Source: Streptococcus oriscaviae (lineage in GTDB: Bacteria > Bacillota > Bacilli > Lactobacillales > Streptococcaceae). Taken from it: a DNA stretch of 64,000 nucleotides. Of this stretch, positions 19,429 through 29,282 are shown piece by piece. The position numbers were made by a program, and so were the translations under genes. The stretch covers positions 1,426,001 through 1,490,000 of the forward strand of contig NZ_CP073084.1 of NCBI RefSeq assembly GCF_018137985.1, given 5' to 3'. Below the pieces are notes generated by a model that ran no database searches, was not told where the DNA came from, and was given only the letters and a program-made list of their open reading frames with translations. The stretch's first letter is position 1. Each line of letters opens with the position of its first letter.

Positions 19429-20095
19429 GAGTGTATTTGAAACTAACGCAGGCCCAGCAGATCCGTCTAGTCTTGCTTTGAGTTTGCTGGTCAGTCTGGC
19501 CTTGGGGGTTTTGTTGGCAATCGTATATAAGCACAAAACGCTTTATTCAAAAGAGTTTGTCATCACCCTGACGATCCTTCCTGTATTGATGACCATGATT
19601 ATTTTTATGGTCAATGGCAATTTGGGTACAAGTGTTGCTATCGCCGGAACCTTTGGCATGATTCGGTTCCGCTCGGCGGCAGGCGGGGCAAAAGAGCTAT
19701 TATCGGTCTTCATCGCAACAGGCATTGGCTTAGCCAGTGGGATGGGCTTCCTGCTTCTTTCTGCCCTGTTTACCTTTTTTGTCTGCATGATCTTGCTGTT
19801 TTTAGAAAATAGCAGCTTTGCAACAGTGAGTCAGACTAGACGCAGCATTGTGATCCGTGTCCCGCGCAATCTGGATTATGAATTGCTATTTGAGGCGACC
19901 TTCATCAATGCTTGTAAATACGTTGAGTTGATTGGCATTAAAAACATCAAAAAATCCAACAGTCTTGAATTATCTTACAATGTGGAGTTGGATGCAAACT
20001 TGAGCGACAAGCAGGTGATAGACAAACTGCTGGCAATCAGTGACGAGATTGAAATCAGCATCAGTAAACTAGCACAGAAGAAAAAGACTTTGTGA
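19409..20095 (+). CDS. DUF4956 integral membrane protein
   Basis: 228 residues from TTG 19409 (AGGAGG upstream at 19391), overlapping the VTC gene. Four hydrophobic segments lie in residues 20-140 (SLALSLLVSLALGVLLAIVY, FVITLTILPVLMTMIIFMV, GIGLASGMGFLLLSALFTFF and neighbour). A conserved loop, GTFGMIRFRSAAGGAKE, follows the second. A soluble ferredoxin-like C-terminus completes it. DUF4956 proteins pair with VTC domains; a channel for the polyphosphate product is a plausible but unproven role. A strong terminator follows directly. Confidence 0.8.
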   Translation: MKEQLFKSVFETNAGPADPSSLALSLLVSLALGVLLAIVYKHKTLYSKEFVITLTILPVLMTMIIFMVNGNLGTSVAIAGTFGMIRFRSAAGGAKELLSVFIATGIGLASGMGFLLLSALFTFFVCMILLFLENSSFATVSQTRRSIVIRVPRNLDYELLFEATFINACKYVELIGIKNIKKSNSLELSYNVELDANLSDKQVIDKLLAISDEIEISISKLAQKKKTL

Positions 20096-20119
20096 GAGAT
20101 TGGCACCAATCTCTCTTTT
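20094..20119 (+). terminator. Terminator after the DUF4956 gene
   Basis: GAGAGATTGG and CCAATCTCTC pair almost without loop, then TTTTC. Confidence 0.75.
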
Positions 20120-20122
20120 CTA

Positions 20123-20131
20123 TGCTATAAT
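20123..20131 (+). promoter_or_regulatory. Extended -10 promoter of the aldo/keto reductase gene
   Basis: TGCTATAAT is a perfect extended -10, 37 bases before ATG 20169. Confidence 0.6.
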
Positions 20132-20168
20132 AAGTACAGGCAAACAGAAAGCAGGTGCTAGTATCAGT

Positions 20169-21083
20169 ATGAAACAAACACTAGGTCAGACAGGTTTGGA
20201 AGTTTCAAGGATTGCTCTGGGCTACATGCGGATGGCGACCCTAACTCCACAAGAGGCGGCCAAGGTTCTTGATGCAGCCGCACAGGTTGGGATAGACTTC
20301 TTTGATCATGCCGACATCTATGGTGGCGGGGAGTCAGAAAGGCGTTTCGCTCAGGCTTGCAAGCTTCTGGGGCGCAAACGAGAAGAACGATTCCTCCAAT
20401 CCAAATGCGGTATCCGCAAAGGCTATTTTGACTTTTCCAAGGAGCATATCATCAGCTCCGTAGAGGGGATTCTTTCCAGATTGGAAACCGATTATTTGGA
20501 TGTTCTGGCTCTCCACAGGCCAGATGCGCTCATGGAGGCAGAAGAGGTGGCTGAGGCATTCTATCAACTGAAAAAAGCCGGAAAGGTTCGACATTTTGGT
20601 GTCAGCAACCAGAATATCTATCAGATGGAACTGCTCCAATCCTACCTAGAGGCTCCACTGGCTGTGAACCAGCTGCAATTTTCACCTGCCCATACACCGC
20701 TTTTGGATGCGGGTCTTCATGTTAATATGAAGGAAGATGCGGCCACGATGCGGGACGGCGGTTTATTGGATTATTGCCAACTGAAGAACATTACCGTTCA
20801 GGCTTGGTCACCCTTCTTGATCAGTCTGCAGAAGGGAATCTTTATTGACCATCCGGACTATGAGGCGTTAAATCAGGCGGTGGCAGACTTAGCAGCCCAA
20901 TACAACGTTTCCTGTGAAGCGATTATTGTGGCATGGATTATGCGCCATCCAGCCAATATTCAGACTATCGTCGGTTCTATGAATCCTGAGCGAATTCAAA
21001 AGATAGCTCAGGCAGGAACGATTCAATTAACACGACCAGAATGGTACAGAATTTATCAGAAAGCGGGGAATACCTTACCATGA
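20169..21083 (+). CDS. Aldo/keto reductase (YdhF-like)
   Basis: 304 residues from ATG 20169. TIM-barrel NAD(P)H-dependent oxidoreductase of the AKR superfamily. The active-site Asp-Tyr region is FFDHADIYGGGESE, the His is in LDVLALHRPD, and the cofactor-binding end is around IVAWIMRHPANIQTIVGSMNPERI. The pattern is closest to YdhF-type reductases; substrate unknown. The stop overlaps the start of the next lipoprotein gene (ATGATG at 21080), suggesting one transcript with the lipoprotein and acetyltransferase genes. Confidence 0.85.
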   Translation: MKQTLGQTGLEVSRIALGYMRMATLTPQEAAKVLDAAAQVGIDFFDHADIYGGGESERRFAQACKLLGRKREERFLQSKCGIRKGYFDFSKEHIISSVEGILSRLETDYLDVLALHRPDALMEAEEVAEAFYQLKKAGKVRHFGVSNQNIYQMELLQSYLEAPLAVNQLQFSPAHTPLLDAGLHVNMKEDAATMRDGGLLDYCQLKNITVQAWSPFLISLQKGIFIDHPDYEALNQAVADLAAQYNVSCEAIIVAWIMRHPANIQTIVGSMNPERIQKIAQAGTIQLTRPEWYRIYQKAGNTLP

Positions 21084-21442
21084 TGAAGAAATATATGCTA
21101 CTCCTTATCACTTGCCTATCTCTCCTGACAATGGCAGCCTGCAAAAACGAAAGCAAGGAAACTGCCGCTTGGTTAGAAGGTGACTGGCACAGCAAGGCTT
21201 GGAATGTCACTTATGAATTTGACGAAGATAATGGGAAATGGAGTATTTCTGCCGGGGACTATGTCCTCGTAGCAGATGCTACCTTGACCCTAGAAGAAGG
21301 CCAGGTTCTTTTGACCGCAACAGATGGAACGCGCTATGAGATTGAGAAAAAAAGTGCCCAACTCCTAACTTTCCAACAACTAGCCAAGGAGGGGGCGCAA
21401 GGTACAACAGTGGCTGTTGAATTTGAAAAGGTGGTTGACTGA
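21080..21442 (+). CDS. Small predicted lipoprotein
   Basis: 120 residues from ATG 21080 (or 21083). A signal peptide (MLLLITCLSLLTMAAC) ends in a lipobox Cys, followed by a beta-rich body (WLEGDWHSKAWNVTYEF, YVLVADATLTLEEGQVLLTATDG). Such folds occur in small surface lipoproteins of streptococci; I do not recognise a specific function. It overlaps the aldo/keto reductase stop and the following acetyltransferase start by a base or a few, so it is translationally coupled to both. Confidence 0.75.
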   Translation: MMKKYMLLLITCLSLLTMAACKNESKETAAWLEGDWHSKAWNVTYEFDEDNGKWSISAGDYVLVADATLTLEEGQVLLTATDGTRYEIEKKSAQLLTFQQLAKEGAQGTTVAVEFEKVVD

Positions 21443-21894
21443 TGGACTGGCAATTAAAAGCATTTGATGAATTGACATTGAAGGAACTTTACGCAATTTT
21501 GGCCCTTCGGACAGACGTGTTTGTTGTGGAACAAGAATGTCCATACCCAGAGGTAGATGGTAAAGATGTGCAGTCCTACCACCTTTTTGCTCAGGAAAAT
21601 GGAGAAATAGTCGCCTACTTGCGGATTTTACCGCCGGGTCTTTCCTATGATGAAGCCTCAATCGGCCGCGTTGTCATTAGGGCCAGCCATCGTGGCCAAG
21701 GCTTGGGAAGACCCATGATGCAACAAGCCATTGATTATATTGTTCGAGTTTTGAAGGAAGACAGGATAAAAATTGGGGCTCAAGCTTACCTAGAAGCTTT
21801 CTATGCTTCCTTAGGCTTTGAACAGGTTTCTGAAGTTTATTTAGAAGACGGAATCCCGCATATGGATATGCTCTATCAAAAGCCAGCAAACTAA
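21442..21894 (+). CDS. GNAT acetyltransferase, ElaA family
   Basis: 150 residues matching the ElaA-like GNAT family along the whole length: ALRTDVFVVEQECPYPEVDGKD near the N-terminus, YLRILPPG, the acetyl-CoA loop GRVVIRASHRGQGLGRPMM (about residue 73) and the end LEAFYASLGFEQVSEVYLEDGIPH. Acceptor unknown. Terminal gene of the aldo/keto reductase unit; a terminator overlaps its stop codon. Confidence 0.88.
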   Translation: MDWQLKAFDELTLKELYAILALRTDVFVVEQECPYPEVDGKDVQSYHLFAQENGEIVAYLRILPPGLSYDEASIGRVVIRASHRGQGLGRPMMQQAIDYIVRVLKEDRIKIGAQAYLEAFYASLGFEQVSEVYLEDGIPHMDMLYQKPAN

Positions 21895-21905
21895 TGCTGG
21901 TTTTT
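21883..21905 (+). terminator. Terminator overlapping the ElaA gene stop
   Basis: CCAGCA and TGCTGG pair, then TTTTT. Confidence 0.7.
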
Positions 21906-21957
21906 CTGATTTTCACTGAGAAAATGCGTACAATTTCCCCAAAAGTACCTGAAAGTA

Positions 21958-21966
21958 TGATAGAAT
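21958..21966 (+). promoter_or_regulatory. aspS promoter (extended -10)
   Basis: TGATAGAAT is an extended -10, 34 bases before the aspS ATG. The short leader leaves no room for a T-box. Confidence 0.5.
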
Positions 21967-21999
21967 GAATAGGTATTATATCAGTAAAAGAGGGAATTT

Positions 22000-23751
22000 A
22001 TGAAACGTTCTATGTATGCTGGACGTGTTCGCAAGGAGCATGTCGGACAGGAAATTACTTTAAAGGGCTGGGTAGGCCGTCGCCGTGACTTGGGTGGGTT
22101 GATTTTTGTTGATTTGCGAGATCGTGAGGGAATTATGCAGCTGGTCATCAATCCTGAAACAGTTACGAGCGACTTGATGGCAAAGGCAGAGAGCCTGCGC
22201 AGTGAATATATTATCGAAGTGACAGGTCTTGTGGTGGATCGTGAGCAGGTCAATGAGAGTTTGCCTACTGGAGCAGTGGAGTTACAAGTAACCGGTCTTA
22301 CCATTTTGAATACAGCCAAGACAACACCATTTGAAATCAAGGATGGTATCGAGGCTAGCGAAGATACTCGCTTGCGCTACCGCTATCTGGATCTCCGTCG
22401 TCCGGAGATGCTGGCCAACTTTAAACTGCGGGCTGCGGTGACTCACAGCATTCGCAATTACTTGGATGACTTGGACTTCATTGATGTTGAGACACCGATG
22501 CTGAACAAGTCTACGCCGGAAGGGGCGCGTGACTACCTCGTTCCAAGCCGGGTGTCTAAGGGGCATTTCTATGCCCTGCCGCAGAGTCCGCAAATTACCA
22601 AGCAGTTATTGATGAATGCTGGTTTTGACCGCTACTACCAGATTGTCAAATGCTTCCGCGATGAGGACTTGCGCGGGGATCGTCAACCCGAGTTTACACA
22701 GGTTGACTTGGAAACCTCCTTCCTGTCCGAGCAGGAAATTCAGGATATTGTGGAAGGTTTGATTGCTAAGGTATTGAAAGATACCAAGGGAATTGATATT
22801 AGCCTCCCCCTACCTCGTATGTCCTATGACCATGCCATGAACTTCTATGGCAGTGATAAGCCGGATACCCGCTTTGAGATGCTCCTGCAGGACTTGACAG
22901 AACTTGTCAAGGAGATTGATTTCAAAGTCTTTTCACAGGCGCCAGTTGTCAAGGCTATCGTAGTGAAAGGAGCAGCGGAGAGCTACTCCCGAAAAGATAT
23001 TGATAAGCTGACAGACTACGCAAAACAGTTTGGTGCCAAGGGATTGGCTTGGGTGAAATACGACCAGGGCGAGCTAGTTGGGCCTGTCGCGAAATTCTTA
23101 ACAGACATTACAGCAAACTTGACAGAAGGTTTACAACTAGCTGACAAGGATTTGGTTCTCTTTGTGGCAGATGAACTGGAAGTGGCCAACAATACCCTCG
23201 GCGCCCTTCGTACGCGTCTGGCCAAAGAGCAGGGCCTCATTGATGAAAACAAGTTCCACTTCCTGTGGATTGTGGATTGGCCAATGTTTGAATGGTCTGA
23301 AGAAGAAGGGCGCTACATGAGTGCCCACCATCCATTTACCCTGCCTACTCAGGATACAGCTCACCATCTTGAGGGTGACTTGGCTCAGGTTCGTGCGGTA
23401 GCTTACGACATCGTTCTCAACGGCTACGAACTGGGTGGCGGCAGTTTGCGGATTAACCGCAAGGAGATGCAGGAGCAGATGTTTAAAGCACTTGGCTTCA
23501 CTGCAGAAGATGCCAATGAACAATTTGGTTTCCTTTTAGAGGCGATGGAATATGGCTTCCCGCCACACGGTGGCTTGGCTATCGGTTTAGACCGATTTGT
23601 CATGCTGCTTGCAGGAGAGGACAATATTCGTGAAGTGATTGCCTTTCCTAAGAACAACAAGGCTTCTGACCCGATGACTCAGGCTCCAAGCCGAGTTGCC
23701 ACAGCACAGTTAGAGGAACTCGCTCTCTCCATTACAGTTGAAAATGAATAA
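22000..23751 (+). CDS. aspS: Aspartyl-tRNA synthetase
   Basis: 583-residue class II synthetase that charges tRNA-Asp. The N-terminal OB-fold has [22 protein letters not shown] (about 20-42). Class II motif 2 is [18 protein letters not shown] (about 215) and motif 3 is [16 protein letters not shown] (about 525). The bacterial GAD insertion domain lies between. Length is normal for bacterial AspRS. hisS, often just upstream in streptococci, is absent here. Confidence 0.97.
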   Translation: MKRSMYAGRVRKEHVGQEITLKGWVGRRRDLGGLIFVDLRDREGIMQLVINPETVTSDLMAKAESLRSEYIIEVTGLVVDREQVNESLPTGAVELQVTGLTILNTAKTTPFEIKDGIEASEDTRLRYRYLDLRRPEMLANFKLRAAVTHSIRNYLDDLDFIDVETPMLNKSTPEGARDYLVPSRVSKGHFYALPQSPQITKQLLMNAGFDRYYQIVKCFRDEDLRGDRQPEFTQVDLETSFLSEQEIQDIVEGLIAKVLKDTKGIDISLPLPRMSYDHAMNFYGSDKPDTRFEMLLQDLTELVKEIDFKVFSQAPVVKAIVVKGAAESYSRKDIDKLTDYAKQFGAKGLAWVKYDQGELVGPVAKFLTDITANLTEGLQLADKDLVLFVADELEVANNTLGALRTRLAKEQGLIDENKFHFLWIVDWPMFEWSEEEGRYMSAHHPFTLPTQDTAHHLEGDLAQVRAVAYDIVLNGYELGGGSLRINRKEMQEQMFKALGFTAEDANEQFGFLLEAMEYGFPPHGGLAIGLDRFVMLLAGEDNIREVIAFPKNNKASDPMTQAPSRVATAQLEELALSITVENE

Positions 23752-24676
23752 ATTTTTCAGAAAACTACGCATACAATTTATCCGCAAGGCAAGAAAAAAT
23801 AAATTCTGGTCAGTTATTTCTAGCATCTCCAAGGAGAAGTATGCGGAACGGATTTCCGGCTCCATCATCTATGGCCTTCTGTCCAGCATTGCCGTCAACT
23901 TCTTTTTCAGGCCGGGGAAGGTCTACTCGTCAGGGGTGACGGGGTTGGCCCAGATAGTATCTGCTCTTGCTGAAACCTATGCCCAGCTGGATGTTCCGAT
24001 TGCCTTGGTTTACTACGGCCTCAACATTCCTTTGCTGATAGTGGCCTGGTACAAAATTGGCAACAAGTTTACCATTTTTACCTTCATTACCGTTTCTTTC
24101 AGCTCCTTGTTTATCCAATTCATGCCCCATGTGACCTTAACTAACGACCCCTTGGTCAATACCATTTTTGGTGGCTTGATGCTCGGAACAGGAATCGGAT
24201 TTGCCTTGCGCAATAATGTATCTAGCGGGGGAACAGATATTGTCAGTATTCTGATTCGCAAGAAAACGGGCAAGCAGGTAGGAAGCATCTCGCTCATTGT
24301 CAATGCAAGTATCATGTTGATTGCTGGGATGACCTTTGGCTGGCAGTATGCCCTCTACTCCATGGTAGCTCTCTTTATCTCCAGTCGCATGACAGACGTT
24401 ATCTTTGTCAAACAAAAGCGGATGCAGGCCATGATTATTACGAGTCATCCGGAGCGTGTTATCAAGATGATTCACAAGCGACTGCATCGTGGGGTGACTA
24501 TTATCAATGGGGCTGAAGGAGCCTACAATCATGAACAGAAAACGATTTTGCTAACCATCATAACCCGAGCAGAGTTCACGGATTTCAAATATATCATGAA
24601 AAAGGCTGATAAATCAGCCTTTGTATCGGTATCAGATAACGTAAACATTATCGGTCGCTTTGTCGAAAGCGATTGA
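23744..24676 (+). CDS. YitT family membrane protein (DUF2179)
   Basis: 310 residues from ATG 23744, overlapping the aspS end by eight bases. Five or six membrane segments cover residues 40-220, with the YitT signature [25 protein letters not shown]. The C-terminal DUF2179 domain (about 225-305, [24 protein letters not shown]) is soluble and of the ACT-like type. Function of the family is unknown; transport is often proposed. A perfect 9-bp inverted repeat inside the 3' end (AAAGGCTGA/TCAGCCTTT near 24601) has no T-run. Confidence 0.85.
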   Translation: MNKFFRKLRIQFIRKARKNKFWSVISSISKEKYAERISGSIIYGLLSSIAVNFFFRPGKVYSSGVTGLAQIVSALAETYAQLDVPIALVYYGLNIPLLIVAWYKIGNKFTIFTFITVSFSSLFIQFMPHVTLTNDPLVNTIFGGLMLGTGIGFALRNNVSSGGTDIVSILIRKKTGKQVGSISLIVNASIMLIAGMTFGWQYALYSMVALFISSRMTDVIFVKQKRMQAMIITSHPERVIKMIHKRLHRGVTIINGAEGAYNHEQKTILLTIITRAEFTDFKYIMKKADKSAFVSVSDNVNIIGRFVESD

Positions 24677-24703
24677 TGGAAGCTACATAATGATAGGAAA
24701 ACA

Positions 24704-25165
24704 ATGAACAACAAACTTTACCTAGTCTATATTAGCCTAAGCGGCAATACAGAGAGTTTTGTCAAACGCCTGACAACCTTCTTACAGTTTCAATCGGACT
24801 TAGATGTAGAAACAGTGCATGTCAAAGATCTGGTCAAACAGGAAATTCCTTTTTATGCCCTAGATGCTCCTTTTGCAGCTTTTCTGCCTACCTACCTAGA
24901 GGGAGGAAATGGAGTAGACAATGGGGATGTCGAGATTTTGACCAATCCTCTGGGGGATTTTATTGCCTACAAGGACAATTACAAGCGCTGTTTGGGAGTG
25001 GTCGGTTCGGGCAACCGCAATTTCAATCATCAGTACTGCCTCACCGCCAAGCAATATGCGGAACGCTTTGGTTTTCCGGTTTTAGACAACTTTGAGCTAC
25101 GCGGTTTACAAAATGATATTGAGCGCGTAGGACGCAAGCTGTTGGATTTGATGGCGGCTGAATAA
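24704..25165 (+). CDS. nrdI: Flavodoxin-like protein NrdI
   Basis: 153 residues. The FMN phosphate loop is SLSGNTESF (residues 11-19) and the second flavin loop is GVVGSGNRNFNHQYC (about 103). NrdI activates the class Ib ribonucleotide reductase by oxidising the dimanganese centre of NrdF. The nrdEF genes are not adjacent, as in other streptococci where nrdI can stand alone. A strong terminator follows. Confidence 0.88.
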   Translation: MNNKLYLVYISLSGNTESFVKRLTTFLQFQSDLDVETVHVKDLVKQEIPFYALDAPFAAFLPTYLEGGNGVDNGDVEILTNPLGDFIAYKDNYKRCLGVVGSGNRNFNHQYCLTAKQYAERFGFPVLDNFELRGLQNDIERVGRKLLDLMAAE

Positions 25166-25225
25166 AGTACAAGTTGCCGCACAGGTAATTTTCAAAACGT
25201 CGCCCCCTACAAATGGGTACAACAT

Positions 25226-25276
25226 AAAAAACTCTTAGAAATGTGATCGTTTCGCATTTCTAGGAGTTTTTTTGTT
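25226..25276. terminator. Bidirectional terminator between nrdI and pulA
   Basis: AAAAAACTCTTAGAAATG pairs with CATTTCTAGGAGTTTTTTT. A-run and T-run on both sides allow use from either strand. Confidence 0.8.
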
Positions 25277-25282
25277 TTTGAT

Positions 25283-25331
25283 GAAAAGAAAAAGATTGAA
25301 GAAAGTTGACCCAAATGGGCTTTCTTCAATC
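25283..25331 (-). terminator. Terminator of the mal operon (minus strand)
   Basis: GATTGAAGAAAG and CTTTCTTCAATC form a 12-bp stem (25293-25331). On the minus strand it is followed by TTTTTCTTTT, just downstream of pulA. Confidence 0.75.
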
Positions 25332-25344
25332 TGAGCTAGTAGAC

Positions 25345-27390
25345 TTACTTCATCGAAATCGAGATGCTTTGACCTGCCAGACGAATGGTTGGGCTGTCTT
25401 CGTCCTCGATAGGTGGATAGTTGAAGAGAATGGTCTTGCCGTCTTCTTTTTCAAAGGTAAAGTCTGTATCTGCGAAGTTGATGATAAACTGGATAGTCCC
25501 TGTTTCGGAGGTAACCCGATAGCGGAGGACAAACTCTGTCAACCAGTAGAAATCACAGCTATCATGAATGGTGTCGTAACTATCCTGGGTTAGGCTCGGA
25601 TTGCCCTTGCGGAAGGCAATGAGCGCGCGGATAAATTCGATATGTTCTTGATAGCGTAGGGCCCGTGTCCAGTCCAAACGGTTGATACGGTCTGGAATGT
25701 TATAGGTATTGTCGATTTCGTCCTTGGTGCGGAAGAACTCTTGACCACTGTGGATAAAGGCCATCCCTTGCGAAATCAATGTTAGCTGAAGACCTAAACT
25801 GGCAGCCCGTTTTTGCTGATGGGTAGTCCACTGTGGGTTTTGGATGTGGAAGTAGTCGAAGGCTGTTGCATTATCATGGCACTCGATGTAGTTGAGTGAT
25901 TGACGTGGACTGAGGAAGTGACCATAACGGCTTCCGGTGAGCAGGTGTTGAATCTTCTCATGAAGTTGCTTGTAGACGAGTTGTTGCGGCTCTAGCAGCA
26001 CTTCTTTCAGCGTGTTACGGTAGTCATCGTTGAAGAAGCTGATAGTCGGCAATTGCTCTGCATTATACTGGTGAGCCAATTCTTCAAAGGCTAGGCCGGT
26101 ACCCATCTTCCAACCCTCTCCGTAGATGTAGGCATTTGGGTGAATGGCCGCCAATTCATCGGCAATTTGGTTCATGGTTTCGCTATCGATAATCCCCATC
26201 AGGTCAAAACGGAAACCATCAAAACCATAAATGCTAGCCCATTGTTTGACGGACTGTTTGATATAGTTTCGTACCATGCTGCGTTCGCTGGCGACATCGT
26301 TGCCACAGAAGGTTCCGTCTGTTCGCTGGCCGTTGTGGTCATAGCGGTAGAAGTAGCCTGGAACAATGCGCTCAAAGGAGAATTCTTCAGCGTGGTAGAC
26401 ATGGTTGTAAACGACGTCCATAATCACGCTGATGTCTGCGTCGTGGTAGGCTTGAATGGCTTCTTGCAGCTCAAGGATACGCGCGTACGGATCGTTGGGC
26501 TGGCTAGAGAATGAGCCTTCTGGAACGTTGTATTGAACGGGGTCGTAACCCCAATTGTAGACCGCTTGCGGATAAGTTTCATCCACGCTGCCAAAGTCGT
26601 AGAGAGGCATCAGCTGGATATGGGTTACTCCCAAGTCCTTTACATAGTCCATCCCTAGTGTCAGGCCGTTTAGCTGGGGAGATTCGGTCAAACCGAGAAA
26701 TTGGCTGCGATGTTTGAAGCCAGCCTCCTTTTGCCAAGAAAAGTCACGGACGCTCATTTCATAGATGATAGCTTGAGACATAGGTACTTGGGTCTTAGCC
26801 CGACGTGGTTTGGCAAGTTTTTCTAGGTTGATAACGTAGCTGTCGCCATGTCCAGCCTCTGATGACAGGGCGTAGGGATCATGTACCCCAATCCACTCAC
26901 CGTTCATCTTGTGGAGGTAATGGTAGCTTTTTCCTTCCAAGTCGCCATCAACACTTACCTGCCAGACACCCTTTTCCATCCGTTTCATCGCATGGGGTTG
27001 GCCTTCCAAAACGAGAAAGGCATGTTTGGAAATTGGGGCCCACAGCTTGAAGGTGGTATGGGTCGGGCTGTAACTAGCTCCCAAATCTTCCTGATCGTAG
27101 GTAAAGAGTTGGTCAAAGAGTTTGGAGCGGACGATATGACCGTAGCCCAATTCACAGGCGTTGCGGTCTTGGTCGTAGACCTTGTAATTGGTTTCCAGAT
27201 TGAGAGCGGTCAGGCTGGTCAATTGGTAGATAACCAGATCCTTGTCTTCAATTCTTGAATGGATAAAGAGTTGGGATGTAGTTGCTGATTCGACGGTAAA
27301 ATGCATCTGTTCAGCATCGAATCGTTTTTCCATGACCAAGCGAATCGTAGCTACATCGTCTAAGTAAGCTTGGAATTGTCGTAATGCCAT
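25345..27390 (-). CDS. pulA: Type I pullulanase
   Basis: 681 residues, GH13 debranching enzyme that cleaves alpha-1,6 links in pullulan and branched maltodextrins. An N-terminal CBM48-like region precedes the pullulanase signature VYNWGYDPVQYNVPEGS. The catalytic barrel shows DVVYNHVYH, GFRFDLMGI (Asp nucleophile), YIYGEGWKMG (Glu acid) and NYIECHDN. There is no signal peptide or LPXTG, so it is cytoplasmic and works on imported dextrins. It is last in the minus-strand mal cluster, 21 bases after malR. Confidence 0.92.
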   Translation of the reverse strand: MALRQFQAYLDDVATIRLVMEKRFDAEQMHFTVESATTSQLFIHSRIEDKDLVIYQLTSLTALNLETNYKVYDQDRNACELGYGHIVRSKLFDQLFTYDQEDLGASYSPTHTTFKLWAPISKHAFLVLEGQPHAMKRMEKGVWQVSVDGDLEGKSYHYLHKMNGEWIGVHDPYALSSEAGHGDSYVINLEKLAKPRRAKTQVPMSQAIIYEMSVRDFSWQKEAGFKHRSQFLGLTESPQLNGLTLGMDYVKDLGVTHIQLMPLYDFGSVDETYPQAVYNWGYDPVQYNVPEGSFSSQPNDPYARILELQEAIQAYHDADISVIMDVVYNHVYHAEEFSFERIVPGYFYRYDHNGQRTDGTFCGNDVASERSMVRNYIKQSVKQWASIYGFDGFRFDLMGIIDSETMNQIADELAAIHPNAYIYGEGWKMGTGLAFEELAHQYNAEQLPTISFFNDDYRNTLKEVLLEPQQLVYKQLHEKIQHLLTGSRYGHFLSPRQSLNYIECHDNATAFDYFHIQNPQWTTHQQKRAASLGLQLTLISQGMAFIHSGQEFFRTKDEIDNTYNIPDRINRLDWTRALRYQEHIEFIRALIAFRKGNPSLTQDSYDTIHDSCDFYWLTEFVLRYRVTSETGTIQFIINFADTDFTFEKEDGKTILFNYPPIEDEDSPTIRLAGQSISISMK

Positions 27391-27411
27391 GAACCAAAAG
27401 GCTCCTTTCTG

Positions 27412-28395
27412 TTAAAGTTCGATAATAGTATGTGGAATGACGCGGCGGTAGCAAACCTGCTTGTCTTCTTTGCTATCGTTAATGATTTGAAGGAGAGTGT
27501 TGAAAGCTACGCGTCCTAGTTTGATGGCGTGGACGTCCACATAGGCGTCAATATTCAATTTTGGTTTTACAGAGTCGAAGGAGATAATAGGCAGCTTTGT
27601 GCCAATTTCATCCAGATAGCGGACGATACCCTCTGCCACCATGGTATCTGTTGTTACAATCGCATCCAGTTTTTGTTTGGTTAGCTTTTTAGTAATCTTG
27701 TAGGAGCTGTCTTCCAAGAGGAAACCGGAAACGAATTTGACCTTGTTCTCATCAAGAGGAAGATTATAGGCTTTGAGGGCGTTTTTATAGCCCTGATAAC
27801 GGTCTTGGGAAACGACCAACTCTTTGTTACCGGCTACGAAGGCAATATCCTTGTAACCCTTGTTGATAAAGTAACTGGTCGCTTCAAAACCTGCCTGAAT
27901 ATTGTCGTTGTCAACTAGGGAGATAAAAGGCGAAGCTGCCTTTCCTAGAATGAGGAAAGGAAACTTGTGCTGAATGGCCAACTGGACAAGCGGGTCATCT
28001 GGTTTGGAATACAAGAAGATGAGCCCATCTACCCGTCTGCCATAGACCATCTGAGAAATTGCCTCTAGTCGTTGTTCTTCATTTTTTCCAGTGCTGATTT
28101 GGATGGCATAGTTGTGATCTGCGGCTACCTGAGAAATTCCCCGCAAAGCTGTTGGGAAGAAGGGGTTTTGGTAGAAGACATCTGAATCGTCTGGCAGTAC
28201 TAGCCCGATGACCTGCGTGTAGCTGCTCACTAGGCTTCGTGCGTTAAGGTTCGGATGGTAGTTGAGTTCCTTCATTGCTTTGCGTACCACGTCCTTGGTC
28301 TTTTGACTGATGGACGGGCTATTTTGGATAACACGGGTAACCGTTGAAGGCGAAACGCCGGCTAATTTAGCAACGTCTTTAATGGTAGCACGCAT
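27412..28395 (-). CDS. malR: LacI-family maltose operon repressor MalR
   Basis: 327 residues. The N-terminal LacI helix-turn-helix is TIKDVAKLAGVSPSTVTRVI, with the hinge NLNARSLVSSYTQVIGLVLP, followed by a periplasmic-binding-like effector domain. In streptococci MalR represses malXCD and malMP, with maltose-type sugars as inducers. The palindromes GCAAACGTTTGC-like near malX and malQ are fitting targets. It lies between malA and pulA on the same strand. Confidence 0.9.
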   Translation of the reverse strand: MRATIKDVAKLAGVSPSTVTRVIQNSPSISQKTKDVVRKAMKELNYHPNLNARSLVSSYTQVIGLVLPDDSDVFYQNPFFPTALRGISQVAADHNYAIQISTGKNEEQRLEAISQMVYGRRVDGLIFLYSKPDDPLVQLAIQHKFPFLILGKAASPFISLVDNDNIQAGFEATSYFINKGYKDIAFVAGNKELVVSQDRYQGYKNALKAYNLPLDENKVKFVSGFLLEDSSYKITKKLTKQKLDAIVTTDTMVAEGIVRYLDEIGTKLPIISFDSVKPKLNIDAYVDVHAIKLGRVAFNTLLQIINDSKEDKQVCYRRVIPHTIIEL

Positions 28396-28404
28396 AAAAA
28401 CCTC

Positions 28405-29184
28405 CTAAGTCCTATCTCTAAATTTTGTCTTGAAAAATACCCAGATTAAGAGTAACACAAAAAGGATATTTTGTGTTGTAATAAGTGTTGTCAAGGGCTG
28501 GCCAAAGAAGCCAACTAGACAGGCGATAATAGTGGGAAGTCCGAGACAGTTGAGAGAGAAGTTGTAGCATTCTTTGAAGCTATTAAAATGAAACAGTTTG
28601 GACTTCTTAGTCAGGTATAAGAAGAAGGTAGCCCCCAGCAGGATAAAGAGCATATTGGCTGCCAGAATGAAGGCGGAAACGAAGGTAATGCTCAGGCTTA
28701 CAGGAATGCGGTTCTGCTGGTACCAGACGCGCGAAATGGCTGCCGATAGCGAATCCTTGTCTGCAAAGTCACGGCTGCTGAAGTCTTGGTAAGGCACATC
28801 CACCAGCAGGGATTCTCCTTTACGAATGAGTAACCGATCTGTCTGGAACTGATAGGAAAAACCGGAACTTGTACTGATTTGGTCGCCAAATGTAATGTTT
28901 TCATAGGTCTTGTTTCCAGTGTAAGTCAACTGGCCATCTGTCACTTGGATGTGCTGACTCAAGTCGGTCATCACCTCATCTGTCAACGGATCGTAAACAC
29001 CTTCTACAAAGTTATCAAGCGGATAGGTTTTTAGTGTCACAGTTTGCAGGGATGAAGGAATAACCAAGAGCGCAATCAAAAAGATAGTTGTAAACAAGCG
29101 CTGCCAGAGGGTTAGTAAGTGGCGGTTGCCAAAAATTTTGTGAGGGCTGATAAGGCTTGAAAAGTAGGAAAATGGATAGGGCAC
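28405..29184 (-). CDS. malA: MalA-like DUF1189 membrane protein
   Basis: 259 residues from a GTG at 29184-29182. It has an N-terminal membrane segment (LFTTIFLIALLVIPSSL), a long extracytoplasmic region (about 45-145) and three to four C-terminal membrane segments, the DUF1189 layout. In pneumococcus malA sits between malD and malR, exactly as here; its role is not established. The ribosome site before the GTG is weak. Confidence 0.8.
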   Translation of the reverse strand: MPYPFSYFSSLISPHKIFGNRHLLTLWQRLFTTIFLIALLVIPSSLQTVTLKTYPLDNFVEGVYDPLTDEVMTDLSQHIQVTDGQLTYTGNKTYENITFGDQISTSSGFSYQFQTDRLLIRKGESLLVDVPYQDFSSRDFADKDSLSAAISRVWYQQNRIPVSLSITFVSAFILAANMLFILLGATFFLYLTKKSKLFHFNSFKECYNFSLNCLGLPTIIACLVGFFGQPLTTLITTQNILFVLLLIWVFFKTKFRDRT

Positions 29185-29282
29185 AGAGAAACCAACCTTT
29201 CTTCTAGTAGTAAATAGATGAGAGTTTTAGAGATTCAGGAAAGAACTTCTGGCCCCAAAACGGGAAAAGGGTGGGACAAAGT

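Noticed and set aside
24601..24622. Perfect 9-bp inverted repeat near the 3' end of the YitT gene
   Set aside because: It lies within coding sequence and has no T-run, so it is unlikely to be a terminator.
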